A DNA stretch of 64,000 nt from Pontibacter korlensis. Its GTDB lineage: Bacteria; Bacteroidota; Bacteroidia; Cytophagales; Hymenobacteraceae. The stretch is from NCBI RefSeq assembly GCF_000973725.1, contig NZ_CP009621.1, forward strand, positions 4,519,001 through 4,583,000, given 5' to 3'. Shown here piece by piece: positions 25,312 through 34,049 of this stretch; positions within the stretch are counted from its first letter, which is position 1; every line of letters begins with the position of its first letter. The notes under the pieces are model-generated. The model made no database searches, was not told the origin of the DNA, and saw nothing but the letters and a program-made list of their open reading frames with translations. The position numbers were made by a program, and so were the translations under genes.

Positions 25312-26940
25312 ATGCATACCCTTTCCTATTGCCATGGCGCCAGTACTACTCCTTTGCTTGGTGAAACTATTGGCCAAAGTCTAAGAAAAACAGTTGAGCA
25401 GTACGGTAACCGCGAAGCCCTGGTAATGGTGACGCAAAATTACCGTGTAACTTACCACGAATTATGGGAACAGGTGGAGCAGGTAGCAAAAAGCCTGCTT
25501 GCCAGTGGTATAAAGAAAGGTGATCGTGTAGGAATTTGGTCACCTAACCGTTATGAGTGGGTATTAGTGCAGTTTGCTACGGCCAGAGTGGGAGCTATTC
25601 TTGTTAACATAAACCCCGGCTATAAAACTACTGACCTGCAGCATGCGCTCGGCCAGAGTCAGGTCAAACTTCTTATCGCAGCACCAAACTTCCGTCTTAC
25701 CAACTATGTGGAGATGCTGGAAGAGATCCGCCCTACATGTGAGTTTCCAGAGAAAACAGTTATACTTGACCGCGACTGGGAGGCATTTTTACGCGCTGGC
25801 GAAAGTGTAACCACAGAGGAGCTAGAAATACTGGAGCAGACGTTGCAGTTTGACGACCCAATCAACATACAATATACCTCCGGCACTACCGGCTTCCCCA
25901 AAGGTGCCACGTTATCGCACCACAATATCCTGAACAACGGTTATTTCATTGGCCAGATTCTAAAGTACACTGAGCAGGATCGCGTATGTATTCCTGTTCC
26001 GTTTTACCATTGCTTCGGTATGGTAATCGGCAACCTGGCCTGTATCACACATGGCGCATGCATGGTTATACCAGGCGAGTTCTTCGACCCGGAGCTAACC
26101 ATGCGTACGGTGCAGGAAGAAAAGTGCACCTCCCTTTATGGAGTTCCTACCATGTTTATTGCCGAACTAGACCACCCGAATTTTTCCAACTACGACTTCT
26201 CTACTTTACGCACAGGTGTTATGGCAGGCTCCAATTGCCCTATGGACACCATGCGTAAGGTGCAGCAAAAAATGAACATGCAGGAGGTTACTGTATGTTA
26301 TGGCATGACTGAAACTAGTCCAGTTTCCCTTCAAAGCCGCACCAACGCTCCCCTGGACAAGCGCGTTTCTACTGTTGGAACAGTGCACCCACACCTGGAA
26401 GTCCGAATTGTAGACCCTGAAACTGGCTATGTGGTACCACGCGGCGAACGTGGTGAGCTTTGTACCCGTGGTTACTCAGTTATGCTTGGCTATTGGGATA
26501 TGCCAGAAGCTACCGCTAAATCCATAAAAAATGGCTGGATGCATACCGGCGACCTTGCCATGATGGACGAAGAGGGCTATGTACAGATTGTAGGGCGTAT
26601 CAAAGACCTTATTATCAGGGGTGGCGAAAACATTGCTCCACGTGAGATAGAGGAATTCCTGATGACTCACGAGTCCATTGCCGACGTACAGGTAATAGGC
26701 ATACCAGACGCAAAGTACGGTGAAGAGGTGATGGCTTGGGTTAAGCTGCGCGACGGCGTCCCCGCATCTCCAGAACAAATGACAGCCTTCTGCAAAGGGA
26801 AAATAGCCACTTTCAAAATTCCTAAATACTGGAAGTTTGTAGACGACTTTCCTATGACAGTTACCGGAAAAATCAGGAAAGTGGAGATGAGGGAAATATC
26901 TACAAAGGAACTGGCACTCGAAGAGCCACTGCAGGCATAA
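25312..26940 (+). CDS. AMP-binding fatty-acyl-CoA synthetase
   Basis: A 542-residue ANL-superfamily ligase that activates a carboxylic acid as acyl-AMP and transfers it to CoA. The P-loop-like A3 motif is Y-T-S-G-T-T-G-F-P-K-G, A5 is Y-G-M-T-E-T-S-P, the hinge region is T-G-D-L-A-M-M-D-E-E-G-Y, then G-R-I-K-D-L-I-I-R-G-G-E-N-I, and the C-terminal catalytic lysine sits in M-T-V-T-G-K-I-R-K. Length and the G-E-N-I-A-P-R-E-I-E signature point to medium/long-chain acyl-CoA synthetases of the ACSF2 type. etfA/etfB, also in this window, would serve the same beta-oxidation pathway. The ATG at 25312 is chosen over an upstream one that adds a hydrophobic stretch foreign to the family. Confidence 0.9.
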   Translation: MHTLSYCHGASTTPLLGETIGQSLRKTVEQYGNREALVMVTQNYRVTYHELWEQVEQVAKSLLASGIKKGDRVGIWSPNRYEWVLVQFATARVGAILVNINPGYKTTDLQHALGQSQVKLLIAAPNFRLTNYVEMLEEIRPTCEFPEKTVILDRDWEAFLRAGESVTTEELEILEQTLQFDDPINIQYTSGTTGFPKGATLSHHNILNNGYFIGQILKYTEQDRVCIPVPFYHCFGMVIGNLACITHGACMVIPGEFFDPELTMRTVQEEKCTSLYGVPTMFIAELDHPNFSNYDFSTLRTGVMAGSNCPMDTMRKVQQKMNMQEVTVCYGMTETSPVSLQSRTNAPLDKRVSTVGTVHPHLEVRIVDPETGYVVPRGERGELCTRGYSVMLGYWDMPEATAKSIKNGWMHTGDLAMMDEEGYVQIVGRIKDLIIRGGENIAPREIEEFLMTHESIADVQVIGIPDAKYGEEVMAWVKLRDGVPASPEQMTAFCKGKIATFKIPKYWKFVDDFPMTVTGKIRKVEMREISTKELALEEPLQA

Positions 26941-26954
26941 ATACTTCAGTAATC

Positions 26955-26990
26955 AAAGGCAGCTCGTGCAAGGGCTGCCTTTATTTTTTG
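26955..26990 (+). terminator. Intrinsic terminator after the acyl-CoA synthetase gene
   Basis: A 9-bp perfect stem (AAAGGCAGC at 26955-26963 with GCTGCCTTT at 26974-26982) is followed by ATTTTTTG. Confidence 0.88.
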
Positions 26991-27098
26991 TGTACAAAAC
27001 TGGCTTTATACTCCCGTGCACCCTTCACTTAAAATAAGTATCTTGCAGCATGATTGGGTGACCATTTTGCACCCATGGTATAAAGCGAAAAACGTAGA

Positions 27099-28121
27099 AT
27101 GGCATTAGACCTTAATAACAAGGCTATATTAATTACGGGCGGCACAGGCTCGTTCGGAAAGAAGTTCGTGGAAATGGTATATGCTCGATTCCCGAACGTG
27201 AAAAGAATGGTGATTTACTCGCGTGACGAACTAAAGCAGTTCGAAATGTCACAGGTATTTCCAAAGAGTAAATATGATTCAGTTCGTTATTTTATTGGTG
27301 ATGTCCGTGATGGAGAACGCTTCAAGCGTGCTTGTGAAGGCATAGACATTATTGTGCATGCCGCTGCTCTGAAACAGGTACCAGCCGCCGAATATAATCC
27401 AATGGAGTGCATCAAGACCAATGTGCTGGGTGCGGAAAATGTGATTAACGCCGCTCTGGATTGTGGTGTAAAAGATGTAGTTGCTCTTTCTACTGATAAG
27501 GCTGCAGCACCTATCAACCTGTACGGGGCAACCAAACTTTGTTCTGACAAGCTTTTTGTGGCTGCCAATAACATGCGCGGAAAGCGGGATATACGCTTCT
27601 CGGTAGTACGTTATGGTAACGTGATTGGCTCAAGAGGCTCTGTGGTACCGTTCTTCCTGAAGAAACGTGCTGACGGTGTACTGCCTATCACACACCCTGA
27701 CATGACCCGTTTTAATATTTCCTTGGAAGAAGGTGTAGAGTTAGTGTTTCATGCACTGGAGAAACATTGGGGTGGAGAGATATTTGTGCCAAAGATTCCT
27801 TCTTACCGCATCACAGATGTAGCCGAAGCCGTTGGACCAAACTGTACGCAAGAGACGGTGGGTATCAGGCCCGGAGAGAAACTCCATGAGGAAATGATCA
27901 CAGAGACAGACTCCCTGAATACTGTGGAGCTGGAGAAAAACTATGTTATTCTTCCTTCCACTCCTATCTGGAACGTCGATGACTTTCTGAAGGCGCACAA
28001 GGGGAAAATGGTAGAGATGGGCTTTAAATATAACTCCGGCACCAACACTGACTGGCTTACCGTAGAACAACTCCGCGAGCAGATCCGCCAGCATGTTGAC
28101 CCAAACTTTAGTGTTGCTTGA
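27099..28121 (+). CDS. pseB: UDP-N-acetylglucosamine 4,6-dehydratase (inverting)
   Basis: A 340-residue extended short-chain dehydrogenase/reductase. It opens with the NADP loop T-G-G-T-G-S-F-G-K-K-F, has H-A-A-A-L-K-Q-V-P near residue 88, S-T-D-K-A-A-A-P-I-N-L-Y-G-A-T-K with the catalytic Tyr/Lys, and G-I-R-P-G-E-K-L-H-E-E-M near the C-terminus. This matches PseB, which starts pseudaminic acid synthesis by 4,6-dehydration with C5 inversion. Its base composition is like the rest of the chromosome, unlike the G+C-rich pse genes after it. A terminator-like hairpin separates it from pseC. Confidence 0.95.
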   Translation: MALDLNNKAILITGGTGSFGKKFVEMVYARFPNVKRMVIYSRDELKQFEMSQVFPKSKYDSVRYFIGDVRDGERFKRACEGIDIIVHAAALKQVPAAEYNPMECIKTNVLGAENVINAALDCGVKDVVALSTDKAAAPINLYGATKLCSDKLFVAANNMRGKRDIRFSVVRYGNVIGSRGSVVPFFLKKRADGVLPITHPDMTRFNISLEEGVELVFHALEKHWGGEIFVPKIPSYRITDVAEAVGPNCTQETVGIRPGEKLHEEMITETDSLNTVELEKNYVILPSTPIWNVDDFLKAHKGKMVEMGFKYNSGTNTDWLTVEQLREQIRQHVDPNFSVA

Positions 28122-28137
28122 GTTAGTGTGTAAATTC

Positions 28138-28169
28138 CAGAAAGCTTGCTATTACTGCTTTCTGTTTTT
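28138..28169 (+). terminator. Terminator-like hairpin between pseB and pseC
   Basis: An 8-bp stem (CAGAAAGC at 28138-28145 with GCTTTCTG at 28157-28164) has an 11-base loop and is followed by TTTTTC. It lies 17 bases after the pseB stop, inside what should be one pathway operon, so it may act as an attenuator or mark an old junction. Confidence 0.7.
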
Positions 28170-28192
28170 CTAACTTTTAACTTCCTAAGCCT

Positions 28193-29386
28193 TTGTCAGA
28201 GCCTAAACAAATAAAACCAATTCCCTACGGCCGCCAGCATATCTCAGAGGATGATATCCAGGCGGTGGTGGAAACGCTTACCTCGGACTTCCTGACACAG
28301 GGACCTAAGGTAGCTGAGTTTGAAGAAGCCTTCGCTGCTTATGTAGGTGCCCGGTATGCCGTGGCGGTGAGCAACGGCACAGCCGCCCTGCACCTGTGCA
28401 CCATGGCGCTGGGCGTAAACAAGGGCTCCAGGGTCATCACCACGCCCATCACCTTTGTGGCCTCAGCCAACTGCGTGCGCTACTGCGGCGGTGAGGTGGA
28501 GTTCAGCGACATCGACCCTGCCACGGCCCTGCTGGATGCAGAGAAGGTGCGGCAGCTGGTGGAGAGCAAACCCAAAGGCTACTACTCAGGCATTATACCC
28601 GTGGACTTTGCCGGAAACCCGGTAAACCTGGAGGAGTTCCGGAAACTGGCCGACGAGCACGGGCTATGGATCATTGAGGATGCGGCTCACTCGCCGGGAG
28701 GCTACTTTATTGACAGCAAGGGCGAGAAACAACGCTGCGGCAACGGCAGGTACGCAGACCTGGCCATCTTCTCCTTCCACCCTGTCAAGCACATCGCCAC
28801 AGGCGAGGGCGGCATGGTGACGACCAACGACGTGGAGCTTTACAAAAAGCTTCTGCTCTACCGCACACACGGCATCACCCGCGAGACGGAGCTGCTGGAG
28901 GAGAACCACGGCGGCTGGTACATGGAGATGCAGGAACTGGGCTACAACTACCGTATCCCGGACATGCTTTGCGCCCTGGGCCTCTCGCAGCTTGAGCGGG
29001 CAGACGCCGGCCTTGCCCGCCGCAGAGGCATTGCACGGGTGTATGACCAGGCATTCGCCGAGGTCAGTGGCATCCAGGTGCTGCAAACCAACCCGGCCGC
29101 TTTGCAGGAGGACCACACTGGCCACGCCTACCACCTATACGTCATCCGTGTCGAGGACCGCAAGGGGCTGTATGATTACCTGCGGGAGCACCAGATCTAT
29201 GCGCAGGTGCACTATATCCCGGCGCACACCATGCCCTACTACCGCAGCCTGGGCTACAGCAAGGGAGACTTTCCGCTGGCAGAGTCCTACTACTCAGAGT
29301 GCCTGAGCCTGCCGATGTACCCATCGCTGACGCAGCAGGAGCAGGAGTTCGTGATCGGAAAGGTGAAGGAGTTCGTGCAAAAGTGA
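28193..29386 (+). CDS. pseC: UDP-4-amino-4,6-dideoxy-N-acetyl-beta-L-altrosamine transaminase
   Basis: A 397-residue fold-type I PLP aminotransferase of the DegT family, using a TTG start. I-P-Y-G-R-Q-H-I-S-E-D-D and F-L-T-Q-G-P-K-V-x-x-F-E near the N-terminus are diagnostic for PseC. I-E-D-A-A-H-S precedes the PLP lysine, Lys199 in F-S-F-H-P-V-K-H-I-A-T-G-E-G-G. It aminates the PseB product at C4. From about 28330 the gene is markedly rich in G+C, with GCC/CTG/GGC codons unlike its flanks. Its stop overlaps the pseF start by four bases (GTGA). Confidence 0.95.
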   Translation: MSEPKQIKPIPYGRQHISEDDIQAVVETLTSDFLTQGPKVAEFEEAFAAYVGARYAVAVSNGTAALHLCTMALGVNKGSRVITTPITFVASANCVRYCGGEVEFSDIDPATALLDAEKVRQLVESKPKGYYSGIIPVDFAGNPVNLEEFRKLADEHGLWIIEDAAHSPGGYFIDSKGEKQRCGNGRYADLAIFSFHPVKHIATGEGGMVTTNDVELYKKLLLYRTHGITRETELLEENHGGWYMEMQELGYNYRIPDMLCALGLSQLERADAGLARRRGIARVYDQAFAEVSGIQVLQTNPAALQEDHTGHAYHLYVIRVEDRKGLYDYLREHQIYAQVHYIPAHTMPYYRSLGYSKGDFPLAESYYSECLSLPMYPSLTQQEQEFVIGKVKEFVQK

Positions 29387-30075
29387 GCAGGCTTGCCATC
29401 ATACCCGCCCGCGGGGGCAGCAAGCGCTTGCCCAGAAAGAATATCCGCCCCTTCCTGGGCAAGCCCATTATCGCCTACTCCATCGAGGCCGCGCTGCAAT
29501 CAGGGCTGTTCGATGAGGTGATGGTGTCCACAGACGACGAGGAGATAGCCCAGGTGGCCAGGAAGAACGGGGCAAGCGTGCCCTTCATGCGAAGCGAGAA
29601 GGCTGCTGATGATTTTGCCACCACGGCCCAGGTACTGGAGGAGGTGCTGGGCAGGTACAAGGATACCGGAAAGGAATTCGAGGTAGCCTGCTGCCTCTAT
29701 CCCACTGCTCCTTTCGTAACGGGCAAGATTCTCAGAGAGGCTTACCAAAAGCTTGAGGAGGGAAGTTTTGACACGGTTTTCCCGGTGCTGCGCTACTCCT
29801 ACCCGGTCTGGCGCAGCCTTAGAGTGGAGGATGGCAAGGCTAGCCTCAACTGGCCTGAGCACCTTCACAGCCGCTCGCAGGACCTTGAGCCGGCCTTTCA
29901 CGACGCCGGGCAGTTCTACTGGTTCGGCGTAGAAAGGTTCCTGAGGCAGAGGCGCCTGTTTACCGACAACTCCGGTGCGGTGGAGCTCTCCGAGCTCCAG
30001 GCACAGGACATTGACAGCGAGACAGACTGGAAGCTGGCCGAGCTAAAGTATAAACTACTGCACAACATTGGCTAA
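29383..30075 (+). CDS. pseF: Pseudaminic acid cytidylyltransferase
   Basis: A 230-residue CMP-sugar synthetase that activates pseudaminic acid with CTP. I use the GTG at 29383, overlapping the pseC stop, because the conserved nucleotide-binding start I-I-P-A-R-G-G-S-K-R-L-P-R-K-N follows within a few codons. Upstream sequence in this frame is out-of-frame pseC. Y-P-T-A-P-F-V and the C-terminal D-I-D-S-E-T-D-W metal/nucleotide motif complete the family pattern. Very G+C-rich. The pseG start overlaps its end by eight bases. Confidence 0.93.
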   Translation: MSRLAIIPARGGSKRLPRKNIRPFLGKPIIAYSIEAALQSGLFDEVMVSTDDEEIAQVARKNGASVPFMRSEKAADDFATTAQVLEEVLGRYKDTGKEFEVACCLYPTAPFVTGKILREAYQKLEEGSFDTVFPVLRYSYPVWRSLRVEDGKASLNWPEHLHSRSQDLEPAFHDAGQFYWFGVERFLRQRRLFTDNSGAVELSELQAQDIDSETDWKLAELKYKLLHNIG

Positions 30076-31564
30076 CACTATTAACCAGGCAAAACCCCGC
30101 ATCGTCTTCCGCGCCGACGGCAACAGCCGCATTGGGCTGGGGCATGTGGTGCGCTCACTGGCGCTGGCCCAGATGCTGCACGAGGACTTCTCCTGCGTGT
30201 TCGCCATTCAGCAGCCAGAGCAGGCACTGCAGGCCCAACTGCTGGGAGTATGTGAGGAGGTGGTGGTGCTGGCAGAGCAGGAAGTGACAGAGCAGGAGGC
30301 AGCTTGCCTGGCCCGGCAAGTCCTGCGCCCGACGGATGTGGTGGTGCTCGACGGCTACAGGTTTGACACTGCCTATCAGCAGCGCGTCAAGGAAAGCGGC
30401 TGCTCCCTTGTCTGCATTGATGACATTCACGCTTACCCTTTCGTGGCTGATGCGGTAATAAACCAGGCAGGCGGCGTTTCGGAGGCAGCGTATACAACAG
30501 CCCCCTACACAAAGCTGCTGCTTGGACCAGAGTACGCCCTGTTGCGCCCTCCATTCCTAAAAGCATCACAGCAGGAACGGACAGTGCCTGTTGGAGCCCT
30601 GCGCGTACTGCTGAACATGGGTGGTGCAGACCCGCAGAACGTTACTTTGCAGTTGGCAGGGGAGCTGGCTGAAGACAGCCGCGTCAATAGTATGGAAATA
30701 GTGGTGGGCGGTGCTTACCAGCACCTGCAGGAGCTACAGAGCTGGCTGCAGGGAAGAGAGCAAGTAAGACTGCACAGAAACCTGGACGCAGAAGCCATGT
30801 GCCTCCTGATGGAAGGCTGCGCAGTGGCTGTTACCTCTGCCAGTGGGGTGGCCTATGAATATGCCGCAGTGGGTGGTGTGCTCTTCGTGCTGCAGACAGC
30901 CGGTAACCAAACAGGCCTTTACAGCTTCCTGACCCATACCGGGATTGCCAAGCCTTATGAAGAGCTTCAGCAGTTAGGTCCTTCAGATTTCAAGAGTGGA
31001 TTCCAAAAACAGGTGCAGGTGCAACGCCAGTACTTTGACGGGCAGAGCCCGCAGCGCCTACAGCAGCAGTTCCGTAACTTCAGCCTAAGCGCTGCTCTCA
31101 CCTTCCGGCGGGCAAGTGAGGAAGACTTGATGCTGATCTACAGCTGGAACAACGACCCTGAGGTACGGCGCTATTCATTTAACCCAGAGCCGATTCCGCT
31201 GCCAAACCACCAGGCTTGGTTCAGCGCCAGACTCTCTGATGCCGCCACGCCAATCTACGTTGTAGAGGCGGCAGGAGAACCAGCAGCACAGGTACGCTTT
31301 TCCCTCCAAGGCAAAGCGGCAACCGTCGGCTACCTGATCGACAGCAAGTTCAGGGGCAAGGGACTAGGACATGTGGTTCTACAGAGAGGTGTGGCAAGGC
31401 TACAGCAGGACTTCCCGGACATCATGCTGGTGGAGGGACTGGTGCAGCGGCAGAACATCCCTTCCGTGAGAGCCTTCGAGAAAGCAGGCTTTGCGTATGG
31501 AGAGCCTGACCCGCAGCACCCCAAGGCGCGCCGCTTTGTATTGGAGTTGCCGAAAAAAGATTAA
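30068..31564 (+). CDS. Bifunctional PseG hydrolase / PseH N-acetyltransferase fusion
   Basis: A 498-residue fusion that starts at TTG inside the end of pseF. Residues 1-335 are a GT-B-like PseG, which removes UDP from the 2,4-diacetamido sugar: F-R-A-D-G-N-S-R-I-G-L-G-H-V-V-R-S with its catalytic His, V-C-I-D-D, N-M-G-G-A-D-P-Q-N, and T-S-A-S-G-V-A-Y-E-Y. Residues 345-498 are a GNAT acetyltransferase (L-T-F-R-R-A-S-E-E-D; G-Y-L-I-D-S-K-F-R-G-K-G-L-G with the acetyl-CoA loop; N-I-P-S-V-R-A-F-E-K-A-G-F), fitting PseH, which acetylates the 4-amino group. The chemical order (H before G) is opposite to the domain order. Fusion supplies the only missing activity of the pathway. Confidence 0.92.
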   Translation: MANTINQAKPRIVFRADGNSRIGLGHVVRSLALAQMLHEDFSCVFAIQQPEQALQAQLLGVCEEVVVLAEQEVTEQEAACLARQVLRPTDVVVLDGYRFDTAYQQRVKESGCSLVCIDDIHAYPFVADAVINQAGGVSEAAYTTAPYTKLLLGPEYALLRPPFLKASQQERTVPVGALRVLLNMGGADPQNVTLQLAGELAEDSRVNSMEIVVGGAYQHLQELQSWLQGREQVRLHRNLDAEAMCLLMEGCAVAVTSASGVAYEYAAVGGVLFVLQTAGNQTGLYSFLTHTGIAKPYEELQQLGPSDFKSGFQKQVQVQRQYFDGQSPQRLQQQFRNFSLSAALTFRRASEEDLMLIYSWNNDPEVRRYSFNPEPIPLPNHQAWFSARLSDAATPIYVVEAAGEPAAQVRFSLQGKAATVGYLIDSKFRGKGLGHVVLQRGVARLQQDFPDIMLVEGLVQRQNIPSVRAFEKAGFAYGEPDPQHPKARRFVLELPKKD

Positions 31565-31596
31565 CTGATTAACTCATAGTACCCAAAGAGAAAGAA

Positions 31597-32640
31597 ATGA
31601 TCAACGATATCACTATAGCCGGCCGCTTGGTTGGCCCTTCTCACAGGCCCTTCATCATCGCTGAGATGTCGGGCAACCATAACCAGTCGCTGGAGCGGGC
31701 ACTGCAGCTAGTGGATGCCGCCGCCGATGCCGGTGCCGACGCCGTCAAGCTGCAGACCTACACCGCCGACACCATGACCCTGCCGGGTGCTTTCACCATC
31801 GAAGACGAGGGGTCCCTTTGGAAGGGGCGTGAGCTGTATGACCTTTACAAAGAGGCCTACACTCCCTGGGAATGGCACAAGCCAATCTTTGACAGGGCCA
31901 GGGAGCGCGGCATGCTTGCCTTCTCCTCCCCCTTCGACGAGTCGGCCGTGGACTTTCTGGAAGAACTGGGCGCGCCGGTATACAAGATTGCCTCCTTCGA
32001 GAACACCGACCACCCGCTTCTGCGCAGGGTGGCAGCCACGGGCAAGCCTGTGATCATGAGTACCGGTGCCGCCACGGTGCAGGAGGTGGCCGAAGGGGTG
32101 CAGGTGCTGCGCACCGCAGGCTGCCGGGAGCTGATTCTTCTCAAGTGCACCTCCACCTACCCGGCCACACCGCAGAACACCAACCTGCTCACCATCCCGC
32201 ACATGCAGGGGCTCTACGGGGTGCAGGTGGGTTTGTCCGACCACACGATGGGCGTGGGTGCTTCTGTGGCAGCGGTAGCCTTGGGCGCAACGGTGATCGA
32301 AAAGCACTTCACCCTGAGAAGGGCTGACGGTGGTGTTGACTCGGCCTTCTCCCTGGAGCCAGAGGAGCTGCGGGCGCTGGTGGTGGAGTCTGAGAGGGCG
32401 CACCTGGCGCTGGGCCGCGTGCAGTACGGCGTGCAGCGGGCCGAGGAGAAGAGCCGCCTCTTCAAGCGCTCTGTCTATGCTGCCAAGGACATCAAGGCCG
32501 GTGAGGCGCTGACCAAGGAGAACATCCGCGTCATCCGCCCGGGTCTGGGCCTGGCCCCCAAGCATTACGACACGCTGCTGGGCAAGACCGCCAAGCAGGA
32601 CATCAAAGCCGGGACACCACTCAACTGGGATCTGGTGTAG
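31597..32640 (+). CDS. pseI: Pseudaminic acid synthase
   Basis: A 347-residue NeuB-family enzyme that condenses the 6-deoxy-altrose derivative with phosphoenolpyruvate to form pseudaminic acid. It has the family start I-I-A-E-M-S-G-N-H-N-Q-S, A-D-A-V-K-L-Q-T-Y, L-K-C-T-S-T-Y-P-A, L-S-D-H-T-M-G-V and V-I-E-K-H-F-T-L. A C-terminal antifreeze-like SAF domain follows (F-K-R-S-V-Y-A-A-K-D-I-K-A-G-E). The motif set is closer to PseI than sialic-acid NeuB (G-N-H-N-Q in place of N-H-x-G). G+C-rich throughout. The composition drops sharply right after its stop codon. Confidence 0.95.
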   Translation: MINDITIAGRLVGPSHRPFIIAEMSGNHNQSLERALQLVDAAADAGADAVKLQTYTADTMTLPGAFTIEDEGSLWKGRELYDLYKEAYTPWEWHKPIFDRARERGMLAFSSPFDESAVDFLEELGAPVYKIASFENTDHPLLRRVAATGKPVIMSTGAATVQEVAEGVQVLRTAGCRELILLKCTSTYPATPQNTNLLTIPHMQGLYGVQVGLSDHTMGVGASVAAVALGATVIEKHFTLRRADGGVDSAFSLEPEELRALVVESERAHLALGRVQYGVQRAEEKSRLFKRSVYAAKDIKAGEALTKENIRVIRPGLGLAPKHYDTLLGKTAKQDIKAGTPLNWDLV

Positions 32641-32643
32641 CCT

Positions 32644-33918
32644 ATGCAAAAGTGGTACGACCTGTATAGCCGTATACTTTACCTGCACTTTTCTGAAGGC
32701 TTCCTACAACTTCCGGAAAGCGCCAAGAACGCTGTATCTCCCCAAAACCCGTTGATGCGCCTACTTAAGCTGCTTGGCTACACGGTGGTGAGGCTGCTGG
32801 GGAACCTCTTTACAGCGGTAGAGCACAAAGAAAGGCTTCAGGGGAAAGTGTGGCTGTATGTGGTTAGCCAGAACAATTACGACAGTCTCAAATTTATACA
32901 GCAAGAGCTTTCCGGTGCGGTGTTTGTAGCTGGACAAAGCAAGCAAGTTGGCAAGTATAATAAGGCAGTAGAGCGTCTTTTGTTGCGCCGCAAGCTGTTC
33001 TACTACTATAAGCTTTTACCGCTTCTCGTTCAGTTCCTGAAGTATAGAAAAGACAATACCATTCGTTTTTTCGACTTGCTGTACGACTCTATCGGGTTCT
33101 ACGAGGTTTACCTGCACAAACTTCGCAAGTATAAGCCTGAAGCCATCGTGTTTGCTAACGATCATAATGCCGATGCAAGGGCAATGCAGTTAGCTGCAAA
33201 AACCATCGGTATAAAAACTATCTATATTCAGCATGCCAGTATAAGCCCCTTGTTTCCTCCTCTGGAGTTCGATTTAAGTCTACTTGAAGGGCAGGATGCG
33301 TTGAACAAGTATAAGCAGTGTGGGACTATAACCGGAAGAGTTGAGCTGATAGGCATGCCAAAGGCTGATGCTTACGTACCTTTGCGCAACAATAGTCAAC
33401 ATATCAAGACTATTGGCATTGGCTGCAACCTGATGGATAGCCTCTCAGAAGTAGAAAAGCTTATCAAGGCTTTAACACATAATTTACCTAAGCTCCAGTT
33501 GTTGCTCCGCCCACACCCACGCGACCAGCGCAACTTTAGTAGCTTAAAGGCTATAAGTCCTCAGGTTAGCATCTCAGACAGTCGCATCGTTGCCACTTTT
33601 GATTACCTGCGGCAGATAGATGTACAGTTAAGTGGTAACTCCGGCATACACCTAGAAGCAGTTCTTTTGAATGTATGGTCTATTTTCTACGACTTTAACC
33701 CGAAGCAAAAGCTAACTGACTATTACGGCTTTATACAGCATGGTCTTATTGATACCGCAAAATCTCCGGAAGAGCTAATACAGATGCTTCAGACTCATAT
33801 GCACAACAAGCCTGATGTAGTCGAAAGGGCGAAATATTACAATGCTACTGTGGGCACCGCTTATGATGGAAAGAGTGCTGAACTTGCGCTTAAGTTTTTA
33901 AGGCAGCTTTTGGCCTGA
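32644..33918 (+). CDS. Putative GT-B glycosyltransferase, candidate pseudaminyltransferase
   Basis: A 424-residue protein starting 3 bases after pseI. Features are a basic, hydrophobic N-terminal part, V-F-A-N-D-H-N-A-D-A-R near 190, I-Q-H-A-S-I-S-P near 215 and L-L-L-R-P-H-P-R-D-Q near 292, then S-G-N-S-G-I-H-L-E-A. The Q-H-A-x and R-P-H-P-R-D pair is typical of GT-B polymerases and transferases of the CDP-glycerol or polysialyltransferase type. Adjacency to pseI suggests that it transfers pseudaminic acid from CMP-Pse to a glycan, but that is inference. Its G+C is low, like the chromosome and unlike pseC-pseI. Confidence 0.7.
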   Translation: MQKWYDLYSRILYLHFSEGFLQLPESAKNAVSPQNPLMRLLKLLGYTVVRLLGNLFTAVEHKERLQGKVWLYVVSQNNYDSLKFIQQELSGAVFVAGQSKQVGKYNKAVERLLLRRKLFYYYKLLPLLVQFLKYRKDNTIRFFDLLYDSIGFYEVYLHKLRKYKPEAIVFANDHNADARAMQLAAKTIGIKTIYIQHASISPLFPPLEFDLSLLEGQDALNKYKQCGTITGRVELIGMPKADAYVPLRNNSQHIKTIGIGCNLMDSLSEVEKLIKALTHNLPKLQLLLRPHPRDQRNFSSLKAISPQVSISDSRIVATFDYLRQIDVQLSGNSGIHLEAVLLNVWSIFYDFNPKQKLTDYYGFIQHGLIDTAKSPEELIQMLQTHMHNKPDVVERAKYYNATVGTAYDGKSAELALKFLRQLLA

Positions 33919-34049
33919 GCAGGGCCTTAATCAGTAATAGAAAGTTACAGCTCTCTGCGAAGCAAGATGTAGGCGCAGCCACTCCTTTTTAATGGTTTTA
34001 CTGTAAAACCCAATCCATTTATTATTTTTACGCTTCACCCTTTTAGCCA

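Noticed and set aside
29299..29382. Start of pseF 28 codons upstream of the chosen GTG
   Set aside because: That stretch is out-of-frame pseC. The cytidylyltransferase core begins immediately after the GTG that overlaps the pseC stop.
31708..32688. A 326-codon open frame antisense to pseI
   Set aside because: It is a by-product of high G+C in the pse block. The product is His/Gly/Leu-rich with no known domain, while the plus strand encodes a clear PseI.
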